The translations under genes and the position numbers were made by a program. Source: Gongronella butleri (lineage: Eukaryota > Mucoromycota > Mucoromycetes > Mucorales > Cunninghamellaceae). Taken from it: a DNA stretch of 64,000 bases. Below are positions 46,988 through 59,967 of this stretch, one piece after another (position 1 is the stretch's first letter; every line of letters begins with the position of its first letter). The notes under the pieces are model-generated. The model worked only from the letters and a program-made list of their open reading frames with translations, did not search any database and was not told the DNA's origin. The stretch lies in contig JAIWZP010000003.1 in NCBI GenBank assembly GCA_025201375.1, positions 1,178,001-1,242,000 on the forward strand, written 5' to 3'.

Positions 46988-48223
46988 ATGAATTACGCAT
47001 CTGCATCCTCGCTATACGCTCCATTTGGCTATTCAGAGAATGGTGGTGCGTGGAAATCGTACATTGAGATGTTGTCACACGGCGACGCCTCGCCCTTGTC
47101 CGAAATGGACCAGATTCAAGATCCTCGCGATGACAAGCACCTGATGCAGCAACAGCAGCCTCACTTTAGCCCATTGATGGATTACTCGGCTGGCAACAAT
47201 CTTCTTTATCCCTCAAACACGTCCAATGCCACATCGCCTACCTTGTCCACATCTGCGGCATCGCCGGCCATGATAGCCGCCGCTGCAGCTGCCGCCGCGG
47301 CGCTTCCTCATCACCATCAAGCGGTCCATCATCCATTGCCATCGCTCATGTCGCCCTACAAGGTGCCCACATCATATGTCATGCATCCTCAGCAGCATCA
47401 ACAACAACAACAGCACCAATCGCTGGCCCACCATCATTCCCATCCTTCTCAGCACCACCAGCACCTGTTTGGGTCGTCGCAGGAATTGTATTTGGCCGCA
47501 CCACAAATGTACCCATCGCCCACATCGTCACCCACATCACCTGACCTCTCATCCGCCTCGTCATCCCCCATCACGCCCTTGTCGTCGCTGCGGACACCCA
47601 CACCGTCCTCGGCAAAACACCTCGTCGCCGCGTCGGCTGGCTCCGCACCGGATTTGAGCAAAAACAAGACGTCCAAGCAGCAAAACAAGAAAAAGTCAAG
47701 CAAGAATGCCAAGGTGCGCAAGCCAAAGACGGCTCAATCGTCCATTTTGACCACAGCTGCGCGTGCCGCCGCCGACACCGCTGCCAATGCCGCGGCTTCA
47801 CCCTCCAATGCATCTGATCTCGTGGACGGGCTCAAAATCTTCAATTGCACAGAACCAGATTGCGACAAGATCTTTAAACGATCAGAACATCTCAAGCGTC
47901 ACATCCGTTCCATCCACACAAAGGAAAAACGTAAGAAAAAAGCTCGCTAAAAAAAAATACACATACCGTTGGAAAAAAAAAAGCGAAAACACGCGCTCGT
48001 TTGTGGAGATCCACAATGAGTTTTGCTGCTTTTTTTTTTTTTTCTGCAGCATCGATGCATTGTGTGCTGACCGTCGTTTTCCTTTTTGGGCTTAGCGTAC
48101 GAATGTCCTTATCAAGCATGCTGCAAGCGCTTCGCGAGATCCGACAATTTGAATCAACACATCCGCATCCATCGCCCTGCAACCGACAAGCCCCAACGTC
48201 AAAAGAAGAGCACCACCCTCTAG
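46988..48223 (+). CDS. C2H2 zinc-finger transcription factor, Msn2/Msn4-like
   Basis: Two exons, join(46988..47930, 48096..48223), 356 residues. The N-terminal 280 residues are low complexity: Q and H runs, an alanine run (AAAAAAAAA near residue 100) and Ser/Pro-rich stretches, as in activation domains. A basic patch (KNKTSKQQNKKKSSKNAK) may be a nuclear localisation signal. Two C-terminal fingers follow: CTEPDCDKIFKRSEHLKRHIRSIH and, across the intron, the linker HTKEKPYEC with CPYQACCKRFARSDNLNQHIRIH. The RSEHLKRH and RSDNLNQH helices match the AGGGG-binding (STRE) pair of yeast Msn2/4, so a stress-response factor is likely. Other fungal two-finger regulators share this helix pair. Confidence 0.85.
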
Positions 48224-48954
48224 TGCACCATTGCCAAGCCGAGCACACTTGTTTTTCTGGGTGCCGCATTGCCATTGGTCCCCACCTTTCCCCTTTTTTT
48301 CTTTTTTTTTTTTTTTTACCTTGCTCGACGATGCAGCCGTCAGATTTCGCGCGGCTTGCTTGTTGGCGGGCTGGTGTTGCTATTCCCCCCCTTTTTTTTC
48401 CCCTCTCAAACACCCATTTTCTCCCCACCCTTGTTGTATATCAGGTGTCCCATTGCATCTTTTTTTTTTCGTTTTGGCTTGCTCATCATGGTTTAATACC
48501 CTTGTTGCTATTTTGTTTCTCTTTTGACATGCGCTCGACACGCGTCTGGCGTCCGCTCGCACCGCTTTTTTTATGCATCTCTATGCTTGACTTGCCCCTT
48601 TTTCCCACTTTTTTGTTTATATCTCACTTTGCTTGGCCAGCCTCCCACCACCCCCCTCTCTCAATTGCATTGATCTCATCCTATTTTTTTCATTGCTTGC
48701 AACGAAAAAAGAAAACGCGCTATTTTGCCCACTTTCCCCACACACACACACACCACTTGTCAATTCTGTTTTTCATGATGTCAATTAAAAAAAAACAAGT
48801 TAATCTTCATTTTACGCCTCGCCATGTCACGATGGTGAACTCATGGTTCGACGGTCCACAATGAAATGCGGGTACACCCCCTGCCTGTTCCGTGCTCATT
48901 CGATCTCCTTGTCACCCCTGATCCAACAAAAACACAAAGAAATCACGGCCTTTT

Positions 48955-48987
<33 letters not shown>

Positions 48988-50833
48988 CGACGGCATGGTG
49001 CACATCACAGCCGCGCCCTGCACGCGGGATGAACGCTCCCGGCCGGGCGCGGCGATGGGCACACCCGGTGTCAATTTTAAAAAAGACGCCATCCGCACCC
49101 ATTTTCCTTTCTGCCAAGTAGAAAAAAACATTAAAAACGATGAGATGCCGGACTCAGTGTGACGCTCGGCTTTTCCTTTTTCAATGGACGGGATCGACCG
49201 ACTATAGAAAAGCGAAAAGTTATCATGGGGACATCCTGCGGAAGCGACGCGGAGAGGCGGCGGGGGCACACGCATCACCACCTGCCTTGTAATTGCGTTG
49301 ACGCCGTCCTACGCGACGCAAAAGAAATAAAAAAGATGGAGTTTTAAAACCCAATGTAAACATCTAATTCACCTCTCGCAACAAAAAACAAAAAAAAAGG
49401 AGGTGGGGAAGGACAGGGAACAAGCAAAATGGGAGGTTGGCCCAATGATCAGGCCCGAAAAAAAAAGAAAAAAAAACGATCAAGAAAGAAGGCTCGTGCA
49501 CCCCGAGACTTGAGCACAAAAAGCCAGCGTGCTTGTCAATAGGAGCATCACCTTTTAAAAAAGCCAGAAAATGGACCACGCACCTAGAACCTTTTGTGGT
49601 TCCTCGCTGATAATGTTGGTCCGTTCAAAAAGATTCCCAAGCAGACAAAAGGGACGCGCTTGCTTCTTTTTGTCCATTGTGATCAGGCCAGAGTCGCATG
49701 ACGCGCAACCTTTCACACTTTGGCTTGGTGTTGCTTTTTGGCAAAACCAAATGTTGGTGGCACCGATCCATCGGGGTCCTTGGAAAAAGGCAAAAGAAAA
49801 ATTCATTTGTAAAAAGCAAAACGCGTCTCGCAAAGCAATAAAAGGGGCAGCAATGATAAAATAGATTATCCAGTGCGCTTTTGCTCTCATTGTTTTCCAT
49901 TAAAATAGCGTCGGCGCCACGGTTCCGAGCTTGGAAAAGGCCAGTGGGACGCGACAAGGCTGGAAAAACGAGCAATTGAAGCCCTCCCCCCTCAATAAAA
50001 AAAAGTGCCCCCATGAATCTGTTGCTGTTGTCGTGCCGTGTGTGTGTTTACAAGGGTCGTACAATGATAATGTTACCCAAAGAGAAGGAAAGGATGCACC
50101 ATAAAAGGCATCCCGACTAAAAAAAAAAAAAAAAAAAAAAAACGACCCAATGCTCGTTCCCCTGTTTGATTTGCCAAAGGGGGAGAGAAAGGGGGGGAGG
50201 CGTCGTCCATCCCCAATCTCTTTTTTCTTTTGCCTCTAGGGATGGGGGACATGCAATCACGCATATCACCGAATCACTTTTTTTTTTTATTTTTCGCTTT
50301 GAAGCGACACACGGTCCCATTGGCCCGGACGTCGGGCTGGAATAAGCGCGTCGCGCATCGTCTCAAGATTGGCAGACGAAGGGCTCGCACCTACACCGGG
50401 ATCACGTCCCGTTGTCCCCCCCTTTTTCGCTCTTTTGGCTTGATCTTGCTCTTTTTTATTTTTTTTTTGCTCCTGTAGGGCCCCAAAAGCGCCCAATTGA
50501 TTCTGCCAGCAGTATCAAGAAAGGGCCGTGACGTAGAAATCGTGATGTTGATCCTAATCAAGATTAGGATTGTGCTGGCAAGTGAGAAAAAAAAAACTTG
50601 TTTGCAAAGGACTCTATTTTCAGCTCCCTTGGTCCGCACCCCCCCTTGTTTCTCCTTGCCGTGGATTCTCGTGGGCTTATTTTACACGGACAGTTTAAAA
50701 TACTTGTTGACGCTGGGGATAAAGTGTACACAAACAAATGAAAAAAAAGGGGGGGGGACATCCAAAAAGAAAAAAATGACGGGAGCTCGCCCAGTCACCA
50801 TTGCACAACAACTTTCTCTCTCTGTGTGTGAGC

Positions 50834-50864
<31 letters not shown>

Positions 50865-50989
50865 TGGCACCTTCTTCATTCACTCCTTCGGGTCTCCCGT
50901 GACAGGACATGCATTGGCAATGTCAAAAGAAATTCGCATTGTGCGACCCTCGGTGTACTCAGCCTGGATGCATTTTTTTTTTTTTTGTG
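48224..50989. other. Long intergenic region between two transcription factors, no gene seen
   Basis: 2.8 kb with no supported gene. Contains T runs (48300-48317, 48958-48987), A runs (50121-50142) and a GA microsatellite (50834-50860). It forms the 3' flank of the C2H2 gene and the upstream region of the bHLH gene. Confidence 0.5.
50834..50860 (+). repeat. GA dinucleotide microsatellite
   Basis: About 13 uninterrupted GA units. Confidence 0.9.
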
Positions 50990-50995
50990 TATAAA
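50990..50995 (+). promoter_or_regulatory. TATA box of the bHLH gene
   Basis: TATAAA 100 bp upstream of the start codon, followed by a pyrimidine-rich leader. Confidence 0.5.
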
Positions 50996-51095
50996 GGCAC
51001 GTCCCGGAGATCGCTTTTTTCTCTTTTTTCTTTTTCTTTATCCAACTTTTTCATATTTACTTTCTATTTATTTGTCAAGACAACTTTTTTTTTCA

Positions 51096-52348
51096 ATGTC
51101 CCTCCAGAACAATCCTTTTGCTTCCCATGGCTATCTCAATGCCTCTGCGGCTGCCGCACTCCAGCAACAGCAACACCAGCAGCAAGGCATGTATCAGATC
51201 CCTTCGCATCAAATTGAACGATTGCGCCATTTGCAGCAGCAAGCCTCGTTTCACCAACAACAACAGCAGCAGCAGCAGCAACAACAGCAGCAACAGCTCC
51301 AATTGCAACAGCAACAGCAACAGCAACAAGAACAGCAGCTCATGTACCAAGCACAAAGTAAGGGTTCTTTCGAAAAAGTCGCATTTAAAGTGGATTTTAA
51401 TCCTCTTTTTTTTTGCACTTTTTAGTGTTGCCTGCCGCGTACGCGCCGCCCATGTCGACGCCCATGATGGACTATGATCCGTTGGCGGATGAAAACAAGT
51501 AAGCAAACACCCCAAGAGCAAAAAAAGACCAGACGATTAAATGGTTTTCTTTTCCAATTTTTTAGAGGTCAAAACAAGGCCGTGCGTCGCGCGGAGCACA
51601 ATGCGATCGAGCGCGCGCGTCGTGAGCACCTGAACAACAAATTCCAGCAATTGGCGCATTCGCTGCCCAATTTGAACAATGATCGTCGGCCATCCAAAGG
51701 CACCATCATTGAGCGCACGCTTGAATTTGGTAAAAAAAAAAAAATCGGCAACATTGGACCCGTTTTTGTTTTTTTTCGCGTTGCTCACACTTTTTCTTTT
51801 TCATTCTTTCTCCAGTCAAGCAGACCATTCAAAAGGAGGAACGCTACAAGAATGAGATTCGCGAGCTGACGCGTGCCAATCGACGCTTGATGCGTCAAGT
51901 GACGGCGCCCATGGGTCTTTCGCAAGGCGATGAAGACGAGGAGGTCGACCCACTGTTTGATCTGGACCACCAAAGCTTCCTTGACGACGAGCCATTGGAC
52001 ATGCTCCTTGGCGACGAGTCATTGAGCCGCAAGTCGTCGTGCTCGTCGCTCGCCGTGCATTCCATGACATCGACGCCACCTTCCTCAGCCTCAAGCGGCA
52101 CAACCGCCACGGCAGACTCGCTCTACGGCCAGGACAACATTTCCAGTGGCGCCACAAGCCCTTGCATCGACTATTCCATGCACCACCATCACCATCAACA
52201 AGCGCCGCGCGCCATTGATTCACAATTCATCGACATCACACATGCAACTCCCACAGAACAACAAATGTTCAACGATTATGCCGCCAATGTCCACAAGGCC
52301 CCTCACGACGCCTCGTTACACATTAAGTTTGAGGCTTTCGCTTCGTAA
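51096..52348 (+). CDS. bHLH-leucine zipper transcription factor
   Basis: Four exons, join(51096..51357, 51426..51498, 51566..51729, 51816..52348), 343 residues. Residues 24-80 are glutamine-rich, from CAG/CAA codon runs. The basic region RRAEHNAIERARREHLNNKF (about residue 120) has the His-Glu-Arg contact set for CACGTG E-boxes. Helix 1 is FQQLAHSLPNL, the loop NDRRPSKG, helix 2 TIIERTLEFVKQTI (completed across intron 3), then a zipper-like extension EERYKNEIRELTRANRRLMRQV. This resembles the Max/Myc-like class more than SREBP, which has Tyr in the basic region. The C-terminus is acidic, then Ser/Thr- and His-rich. Target genes cannot be inferred. Confidence 0.9.
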
Positions 52349-52831
52349 AACGACAAAAAAATCACAACAAAAACAACAAAAACTGCAAAAAAAGAAAAGC
52401 GCGTCGCTCCCGTATCCTTTGACGCCTGGCGCCCCCCCCCCCCACCGTCCATTCAGCTCCCCAATCCTTTTTTACTTTTTCAATTGCACACACTTTCGCC
52501 ATTCTCTTTTTTTTTTTTTTTTTTTTTGCTAGCAGCCTTCATATGCCCTTTTCATTGTCCCTTCTTCTTCCCCCACCCATCCACACCCAATTTTTTTGTT
52601 TTGTATACCTCTTGACGCGTTGAGCGCAAATACCCTGTGTGTCATCGGGTCACTCCCCCCCCCCATTCCTCTCTCGTGTTATGTGAAATCACTTATGATC
52701 ACCATATGACCCCTTTCTTTTTCCCCCACTCGCTCCACCCCCTTCCCTCTTGTACATCATGGTTTCTCCCTTTTTTTTTTCTTCGTTTCTTGTGTACTTA
52801 TGTGTATTTTCTTTCTTTTTCATCCCATTTC

Positions 52832-52837
52832 AATAAA
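52832..52837 (+). terminator. Poly(A) signal AATAAA of the bHLH gene
   Basis: Canonical AATAAA about 485 bp after the stop, implying a long 3' UTR. Confidence 0.45.
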
Positions 52838-54221
52838 AATTTGGCACCGTGTCTGGTTTTTTATTTATTTTTTTTGTCTCCACCTCCAAGCCCATTCCTT
52901 AATGTGGCAACCCTTTTGGAGGCACCAACATTACTAACGTGGCAAATCCCTTTGTACTGGCTCTTGTACACGACGAACAAAAGCGAGAAAAATCTAACCT
53001 GCCCACGGATTCCCACGCAAATGGAGGAGCAAACGCTTGTTTTTGTACGCTTTTCCCAGTTGCACTCCAAATCCGAAAACATAAAAAAAAACAATGATCA
53101 GGCACCAGCTTTTTTGGCGATGGTCGTGGTTCCAGGCTTGGCTGGATTACTTTTTTACGGGCAAAAAAAAATTGCGTCCATCTTGACTCATTTTGCCTTT
53201 TGACGCAACCAAACATTCTATTTTGCGACCATCCATTTGGAGCCAAGGTCGAAATTCTAGGTGATGCGCGTTGCTTTTATGGCATAGGCGCGTTCTATGA
53301 GCTCGTTTTGACGCGCGGTGCTCGGGATCTCGGAAGCAACCTCTTATTTACTCCTTTTTTTTTTTTTTTGTTGCTCCAATTGAGTCAAGGTCGCACAGAA
53401 CTAGCGACGTCAGTTGTCAATGTCAAATAATAGGGGGAGTCAAGTCAAGTCGGGGGGGGGGAAGGATATGACAGACAAGGCGGAACATGATCAATTTGAG
53501 GAGAGCCACTCGTTGTCGAGAGGGAGAATTGAGCCGTGGGTGCCTTTTTGACCTTTTTCCCCCAGGGCTTGTGTTCCCCACTCTTGTCCTTCATGAAGCG
53601 CCTCCTTTTCATCCCGCTCCCCCCGCGACTCAATTGGCTTGTGCTCCCCTTTTTTTTTTTTTTGTAAAAAATAAAGAAAGACGCGCACGAGACAAGCGGA
53701 CAAGAGCAATAAAGTCCGGCTTTGCGCTGCAATGAATAAATAAAATGTAAGGTCGACTTGGCCACGTACCTTGCCATAGAGACAAACACCACCACCCCCT
53801 GTGTGAATCCATAACATATAAAAAAAACGCCCAAAAATCATGATTGATGTGAGAATTTATTTTTTGCAAATCTCTTTGTTTACGATTGATCGAAAGAAAA
53901 AGACTCTCACCCCCTTTGTTCAAAACAAAACCAAAAAGTCACAATTGAGCCGAGTGTGCATGCAGTGTTTGAAAAAAAAAAAAAGTGGCCCATCAGGAGC
54001 AAAACCGCATTTCGTTGCCATTGAATTGGGGGGAGCCGCTTTTTGTGCACATGGTGGCACCATGAAAAAGGGAGATCGCCGTCTTGTTGTTTATGTGATG
54101 CACCACAGTGGCCGCTTGTGGCACCCTGACCGACGTTGTACAGCGTGAAAATGTAAGAAAAAAAACAAGAAAAAAAAGGTTTTAACGGGTTGCACGCACC
54201 CGTTCCTCTCTCAAGTGCTGC

Positions 54222-54256
<35 letters not shown>

Positions 54257-54947
54257 AGGGGGGACAAGTGAAAGCGTGACGACAAGCTGGCGAAAAAGTG
54301 AGCGAACGGGGAGGTAGGGGGGCCAGGCACACTCCCAAAAAGTGGCACAATTCTAGATACCAAGTTTGTACTTCGCACAGACAGAGACGACGGCTTTAGC
54401 GATGATCGCCCCCTTTTTTTTTCTCATTCTCCATGGTCATCTTGCTTGTTTTATCCAATGGGTCATGTGCAGGGCCTGCGAACGAGAACACGAAAATAAC
54501 AAAAACGATGAAAAAGACGGGTGCGTGCATCGCATAAGGTTTGCGCAAGCGTCATCAAAAAAAAAAAACGGGAACACCGGCCGCGTCAAAAGGGAGGAAA
54601 CACGCCATCGTTGGATGCGCATCCGTTCAAAGCAAATCATCACGTCATGGCGCCTGATTTCTGCCGACCAAGCTAATTTGTTTGTTCTTTTTGCCTCTTT
54701 ATCGACGCAATTGACATCATGTCATCGGTGCGACCGTGGTCTGCGCGTGCCTTTCTGCGCGTTCCACCGATGAGATCACGATAACAAGTGGCCAATTCAT
54801 CATCTTTGTGCATGCCGTGACCTCCGATCCGCGCTCATTGTCATTTTTTTGACAATGATAAAACGGAATTGCGCTTGTCCCAATGGGGGTGAGGCCAGAT
54901 CCAAGGCTAATGGACGCACATTGCACCAATTCATTGCTTGTATTATT

Positions 54948-54996
54948 GTGTGTGCATTTGTGTGTTTGTGTGTGTGTGTGTGTGTTTGTGTGTGTG
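54948..54996 (+). repeat. TG-rich microsatellite
   Basis: Interrupted (TG)n with TTTG breaks. Confidence 0.85.
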
Positions 54997-57039
54997 AATC
55001 GGCCATCATAAGATCTTCTTCCACGGACCATGGACTCGTCTTTTGCTAGAAATGCGCGCAGTGAAGATCCACTTTTTTTTCCTTGTGCTTGTCACGCCTC
55101 GCTCCCACCCCCCACGGCCTTTTACCAAGTTCTTTTTTTTCTTTCTTGTATCACGTCCAATTGAACAAAGAAAAAAGTCTCGCTCTCGCTCTCATGTCCA
55201 GCGGGTCAAACACCCGTTTGCGGCCCGGCATCGCCTTTTTTGGGCTCGCCTTAATGTCTGCATTGCATCACCAACCAGCGTCCAGCTTCCGTGCCTTAAT
55301 TTTTAACGGAATGTTGCAATCTCTCCCGGTTCTTTTTCGCTTGAATGAGAGCCGCGTGTTCGCGTTTTCGCGTGAAATGAATGCCAAATGAACAATGAGC
55401 ATCTCACGTGGTGGTGATAATGATGATACCGCCGATATCACGTCCACTGATCCGCGCAAATGCCCCGCTCTATTGATACGCGGAAGCAAGAAAAAAAAAT
55501 CGTGGCGCGGACAGAGAAGCAAAAAATAGTCTCGATGATCCCGTGACGCGGGGACCTTGTCTTGATGGAGGACAACAATTATTCACGCAAAAAGAGCTAA
55601 CACCCATGGCACCCCGATCTCGTAAGACTAAAAAAAAATAAGGTTTCTCGGACTCGGCAAGCAATGGTCTCTTTTTGTTCCGTAGCACCCAGAAACATCG
55701 CAACAGCAGCCATGACATCTCGTTTGGACCTGTTTCAGCCATTGCCAATGCAAGCATTGAGAAGAACAGGAGAAATCAAGGGGTACGCAATGGCACAATG
55801 GGTCGCGTCGCGCGCTCATTGACGCGCTTTCGCGCGACGACGCGCCCAACCCCAGTGATGTGATGCCGCGTAGCAGCCAAGCTCGCGGCAATGGCTCGCT
55901 TTCTTTCCCCCTCCCCCCCTTTTATTTGTGAAAATAAGCCATCAAACCCACTTCCAAATTTAGTACTTGGTTTCTGGAAAGCAGGATTTGGCAAGTGGAG
56001 CGTGGGCTGGATGGCACAACGACAGAGAAAAAGAGAGGGGGGTGCGCAATTTCACGGGTGCAGGCGACAAATGCACGCCAGAAAAGAGTGTGCACCCTGT
56101 TTTCTCTCTCACGTTCTCCCCTTTTTTTTGTCTCTCTCTCTGTCTCTCTTTCTCTGTTTGTCGGCGCGGCCGATCCGGCATTGGGTTGCCCGCATCGGCG
56201 TCGTACACGACCGTGCCAAGTCGTCTCTTGCCTTTTTTAAAATAAAGTCGCTTGTCAGCACTGACGCGTCCCCCCATCTGTTGTGCGACGGGTTACCCCC
56301 TTTTTTTTCCAATTCCCCATTTTGCCTCTCTATGATCATCTCGGTTACTCATATGCTGTCCCTTGTGCCTCAAAAGGATTTCTTTTTTGCTTTTCTTTAC
56401 AATCCAATGTTACGCGTGCATTTTTGCTGACCCTGGAGTGTGTGTCGCGTGTCGCGGTCCCTTTTTTTTCTCGGCCCTGCCGGTCAATGTCAGAAAATCA
56501 GATGCCAAATCACAACTTTTATTCCGCTTGTCCCATTGGACCGGGAAAAAAAAGGGGCGTCATTTTGTCGCCAAGCAACCAGACGACCGCATGAACAGAT
56601 CAATCTGGTTTGATTGCCACACCTTGATGATCAATTTCGCCAAGTACGCCACATGGGGGGTGGGTGGGAAGCAGGCAATGCTACTGTAACAACGAAAAAC
56701 TTGGCGATAAACGACGCTTGTCTTACACAAAATTCAGGGGAGCCCGCGACTGCGGTTACCCAGGCCACGAAGATCCGCACCTGCTATGCAAAGAAAATGC
56801 ATGCAAGCATAATTTGCCCATGCATGCTCAATGGCACCCAGTCCAACGGCCTTAAAACAAAAAAAAATGTCTCAAAATAATCCAGTCGTACATAATTCTG
56901 CCATGGAATTCCAGGCATGGAGACACCCGTTCTAGCGACGTCTGTCGTGTGCACAAGTTTTGGTCGAATCAAAGCATCCAAGACCGTGCACGGGTACTTT
57001 TTTTATTGTTTTGATGGTTCTTCAACCAACACACCGGAT

Positions 57040-58060
57040 CGGTGCTACGTACAACGACTTTTTTTTACACTGACGCGACGCTTGCCAAGTGCCTCGTTCA
57101 AATGAGTCCACTCTTGCAAAATGGCAGCCACTAGATCGCGCGCAACCACGATTTTCGAAAATAGCCAATTTTCCTAGGGGTGCAGTCGACCATTGGAAAA
57201 TGGGCAAATTTAGGTCGTCGAATCGCCACGCCAGTTAACCACAAAGGTGAACGCGCTCCAGAAACCGATAAAAATGCAATAAATATCCGGAGTCCATTGA
57301 CCGAGTTTGGTGCAAACTGCGTTTCAGGTCTAATTTTGGACACAAGGTGAACTCAACGAAAAATGACTGTATCTTCACGAAACAAGCACCATTAAAAAGA
57401 GTATGGCTCGCTGCGCACGCAAGTATTGGTAACCAATGATAAAACGCAATTTTTGGCACTTTTGACACGGTTTCAAAATCATATATGTTTTTCGACGCGT
57501 GAAAACCCGCGTCAGGCGGAAAGTTACACGCGCCTGTTTCCTATCATCCATGTGCTCCAGGAGTGTCTCTTGCTAATGGACGCGTCAGCGCGGGTCTATG
57601 GACGCGTTCTTCCCGTGCAATTCGCCCTTGAAATTAAATCTAAAATTGCCCATTGCTCGATACTGACAAGATGGATCGATCTCTCTTTTCGCATTTCTCG
57701 TGGTTTTGCCGTGCCTTTGTTCTTGTGGGACAGTTTGGGGCCAATCTGCGAACCCTTGTTTTCGATTTTCGATTTGGGGGCTCGGCGAGACGAAAATTGG
57801 ATTTTCTTGCAGCGCACCTCAACAACCCCTGACAGCTGCAAATCTCGTTCCAATCGAGGTTGACAGCTCGCTGGTTCTGGTTGCAACGCATTTTGCAGCG
57901 CCAGAATGTCTTTTTTTACTAATCGCAATAGACAACGATGCAAAAACGACCATTTTCACCGTTTTCACTGCACCTGGTGCTCTGACCGATTTCAAAACTT
58001 TATGCATGATGCCCGGTCAGGCACTCCGCCCGTCGGAGACTGAACTGGATCGCGTCAGGG
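57040..58060 (+). repeat. Satellite-like repeat family, island R4
   Basis: Fourth copy, same orientation and the closest to R1. CAAATGAGTCCACTCTTGCA (57101) matches 205, the GACACGGTTT and TTTTTCGACGCG blocks (57463-57495) match 566-602, and GGACGCGTCAGCGCGG (57579) and AAATCTAAAATTGCCCATTGCTCG (57637) match 680-760. It fades out around 58050 with a diverged ATTTCAAA...CCGTCGG block, the equivalent of the next unit start. Confidence 0.8.
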
Positions 58061-58450
58061 TGCGGGCTTCTTGCCCAGAACAGCGGCCTTTTCACTGTTT
58101 TTTTTATTTTTTCATTTTGCCTTGCCAATCGACTCTAGGAGAATGGATTTCATTGATGCTTATGGTTCTTGCGGAAGTGATTCGAAGAAAAAAAGGGTGG
58201 ACGGGCCTGACGTGTGTCACTCATTGACAAAAAAAACAAGGGGCGAGCTCAGGAGGGGGGTTTTTTTGTCCGGTGTCGCTGTTTTCATGCAGCAGTAAGT
58301 TGCCACGACATCATTGGGTGCGGAATGAAGGGGAGGAGGGCAAGGGTGAAAACAGGCACACATTCCAATTAAGTGTGACGTATATAATAAGCCAAAAGTC
58401 GCGACAAGCGTCTTTTTTTTTTTGTTTCATTACCATTTTCGCATTTACCC
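58061..58450. other. Intergenic 5' of the GDP-mannose transporter
   Basis: No gene. Contains the probable promoter of the transporter, including a TATATAA at 58381. Confidence 0.5.
58381..58387 (+). promoter_or_regulatory. TATA-like box of the GDP-mannose transporter gene
   Basis: TATATAA 64 bp upstream of the start codon. Confidence 0.45.
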
Positions 58451-59818
58451 ATGGGCAACAAAGAAGAACTCTGTGTCACCGTCGACACGCATGAAGAAGA
58501 TGAGCCCGCGTCTCATTCGGTGGTGGCGTCGCGACACGTTAAAATGTCGCCAATGATGCGCAGTGCGCTCCCCATTTCTAGTTACTGCATCGCCAGCATC
58601 GTCATGACCGTGACAAACAAATACGTCGTCAGCGGGAATCATTTCAACATGTTCTTTCTCTTGCTGAGCGTCCAGGTATGGGGGGAATAGGGAAAGAACT
58701 GCTCAGGTTGACGCATCTTTTTTTTTTTTAGTCATTGACCACGGTGATGCTGCTGTGGGTATTCAGATTTTTAAATTTGATCAAATATCGCGAATTCAGC
58801 GCGCAGGAAGGCCGCCTCTGGATGCCCATTGTCGTCTTTCTTGTGGCGATGATCTATTCAGGGTCGCAGGCCCTGAAGCATCTGAGCATCCCCGTGTACA
58901 CCATCTTTAAGAACCTGACCATCATCCTAATTGCCTATGGCGAGGTGCTCTGGTTCGGTGGCGATGTGACCATGATGATGCTGGTGTCGTTTATCCTCAT
59001 TGTAAGTCGCTTTGAATGAAGATCCGCGGAAAAGTGACCTTTTCTCCATTTTCAGACGCTATCATCGACCATTGCTGGCTGGTCAGATGTGCAGAATGCA
59101 GTATCCAACCTTGTTTCGACGGAATCCTTGGCCAGCACGGGCGCGCTGCGCGGTTACATGTGGATGTTTGCCAATTGCATGTCCTCCGCGGCATTTGTCC
59201 TGTATATGCGCAAGCGGATCAAGCTGACAAACTTCAAGGACTTTGACACTGTGTATTATAACAACTTGCTGTCCATCCCGTTGCTCCTTGTGCCCAGCTT
59301 GGTGCTTGAGGACTGGTCAAGCCACAATTTGCTCGTCAACTTGTAAGCGTTCCCCCCTTTGTTTTCAATGGGTTCGTTTTTGACTGATTCATCGTCTCGT
59401 TCTTTTTTTTTGACAGCCCGCCTGACGAACGCGCGATACGTTTGGGTGCCATGGTGTTTTCTGGAGCCGCCACATTTTTTATGTCATATTCATCGGCGTG
59501 GTGTGTGCGCACGACGTCGTCCACGACGTATAGCATGGTCGGCTCGCTCAACAAGCTGCCCATTGCTGTTTCTGGCATCATCTTCTTTGGTGACCCTGCC
59601 ACATTGGCCAACATTTCAGCCATTACCATTGGTGAGGCGAAAAAAAAAAAAAAGATGAGGCGCGGAAACACGCGATTAGTGGCTCATGCGCTTATCTTTT
59701 TATTTTTTTTCTTTTAGGGTTCATTGCCGGCATTGTGTACTCGATTGCCAAGTCCGTGCAGAAGGCCACACCGACACAGGTGACCCCAACTGACCAATCC
59801 AAGCTGGAAAAAGCATGA
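58451..59818 (+). CDS. VRG4: Golgi GDP-mannose transporter
   Basis: Five exons, join(58451..58675, 58732..59001, 59056..59342, 59417..59631, 59718..59818), 365 residues. An antiporter of the nucleotide-sugar/triose-phosphate translocator superfamily that brings GDP-mannose into the Golgi for protein and lipid mannosylation. Marks: [21 protein letters not shown] in TM1, [42 protein letters not shown] (the FYNN nucleotide-binding motif) and [12 protein letters not shown] (GALNK motif with Ala to Ser). About ten membrane segments are expected. The C-terminus is lysine-containing (KLEKA), a possible retrieval signal. Convergent with SNO/PdxT, 149 bp apart. Confidence 0.95.
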
Positions 59819-59967
59819 TTTATCGCATTCTTCATTTTTTTTGTGCTTTTTATTGTTCTATCATAAATTCTATACAAAAAAAACTACACATGAGCCATCC
59901 ATTGCTCCTAAAAATATCCTATTTCATGTGGGGAGAGGGAGGGGAGGAGAAAGGCGGAGATGGGATC

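Larger units (their letters stand above)
52349..57039. other. Gene-poor region, no gene seen
   Basis: 4.7 kb without a supported gene, apart from the bHLH 3' UTR at its start. It holds homopolymers (A32 at 54223-54254, C and G runs at 52433-52443 and 53453-53461), a TG microsatellite (54948-54996) and short direct words, but no recognisable domain in any frame and no satellite copy until 57040. Confidence 0.5.
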
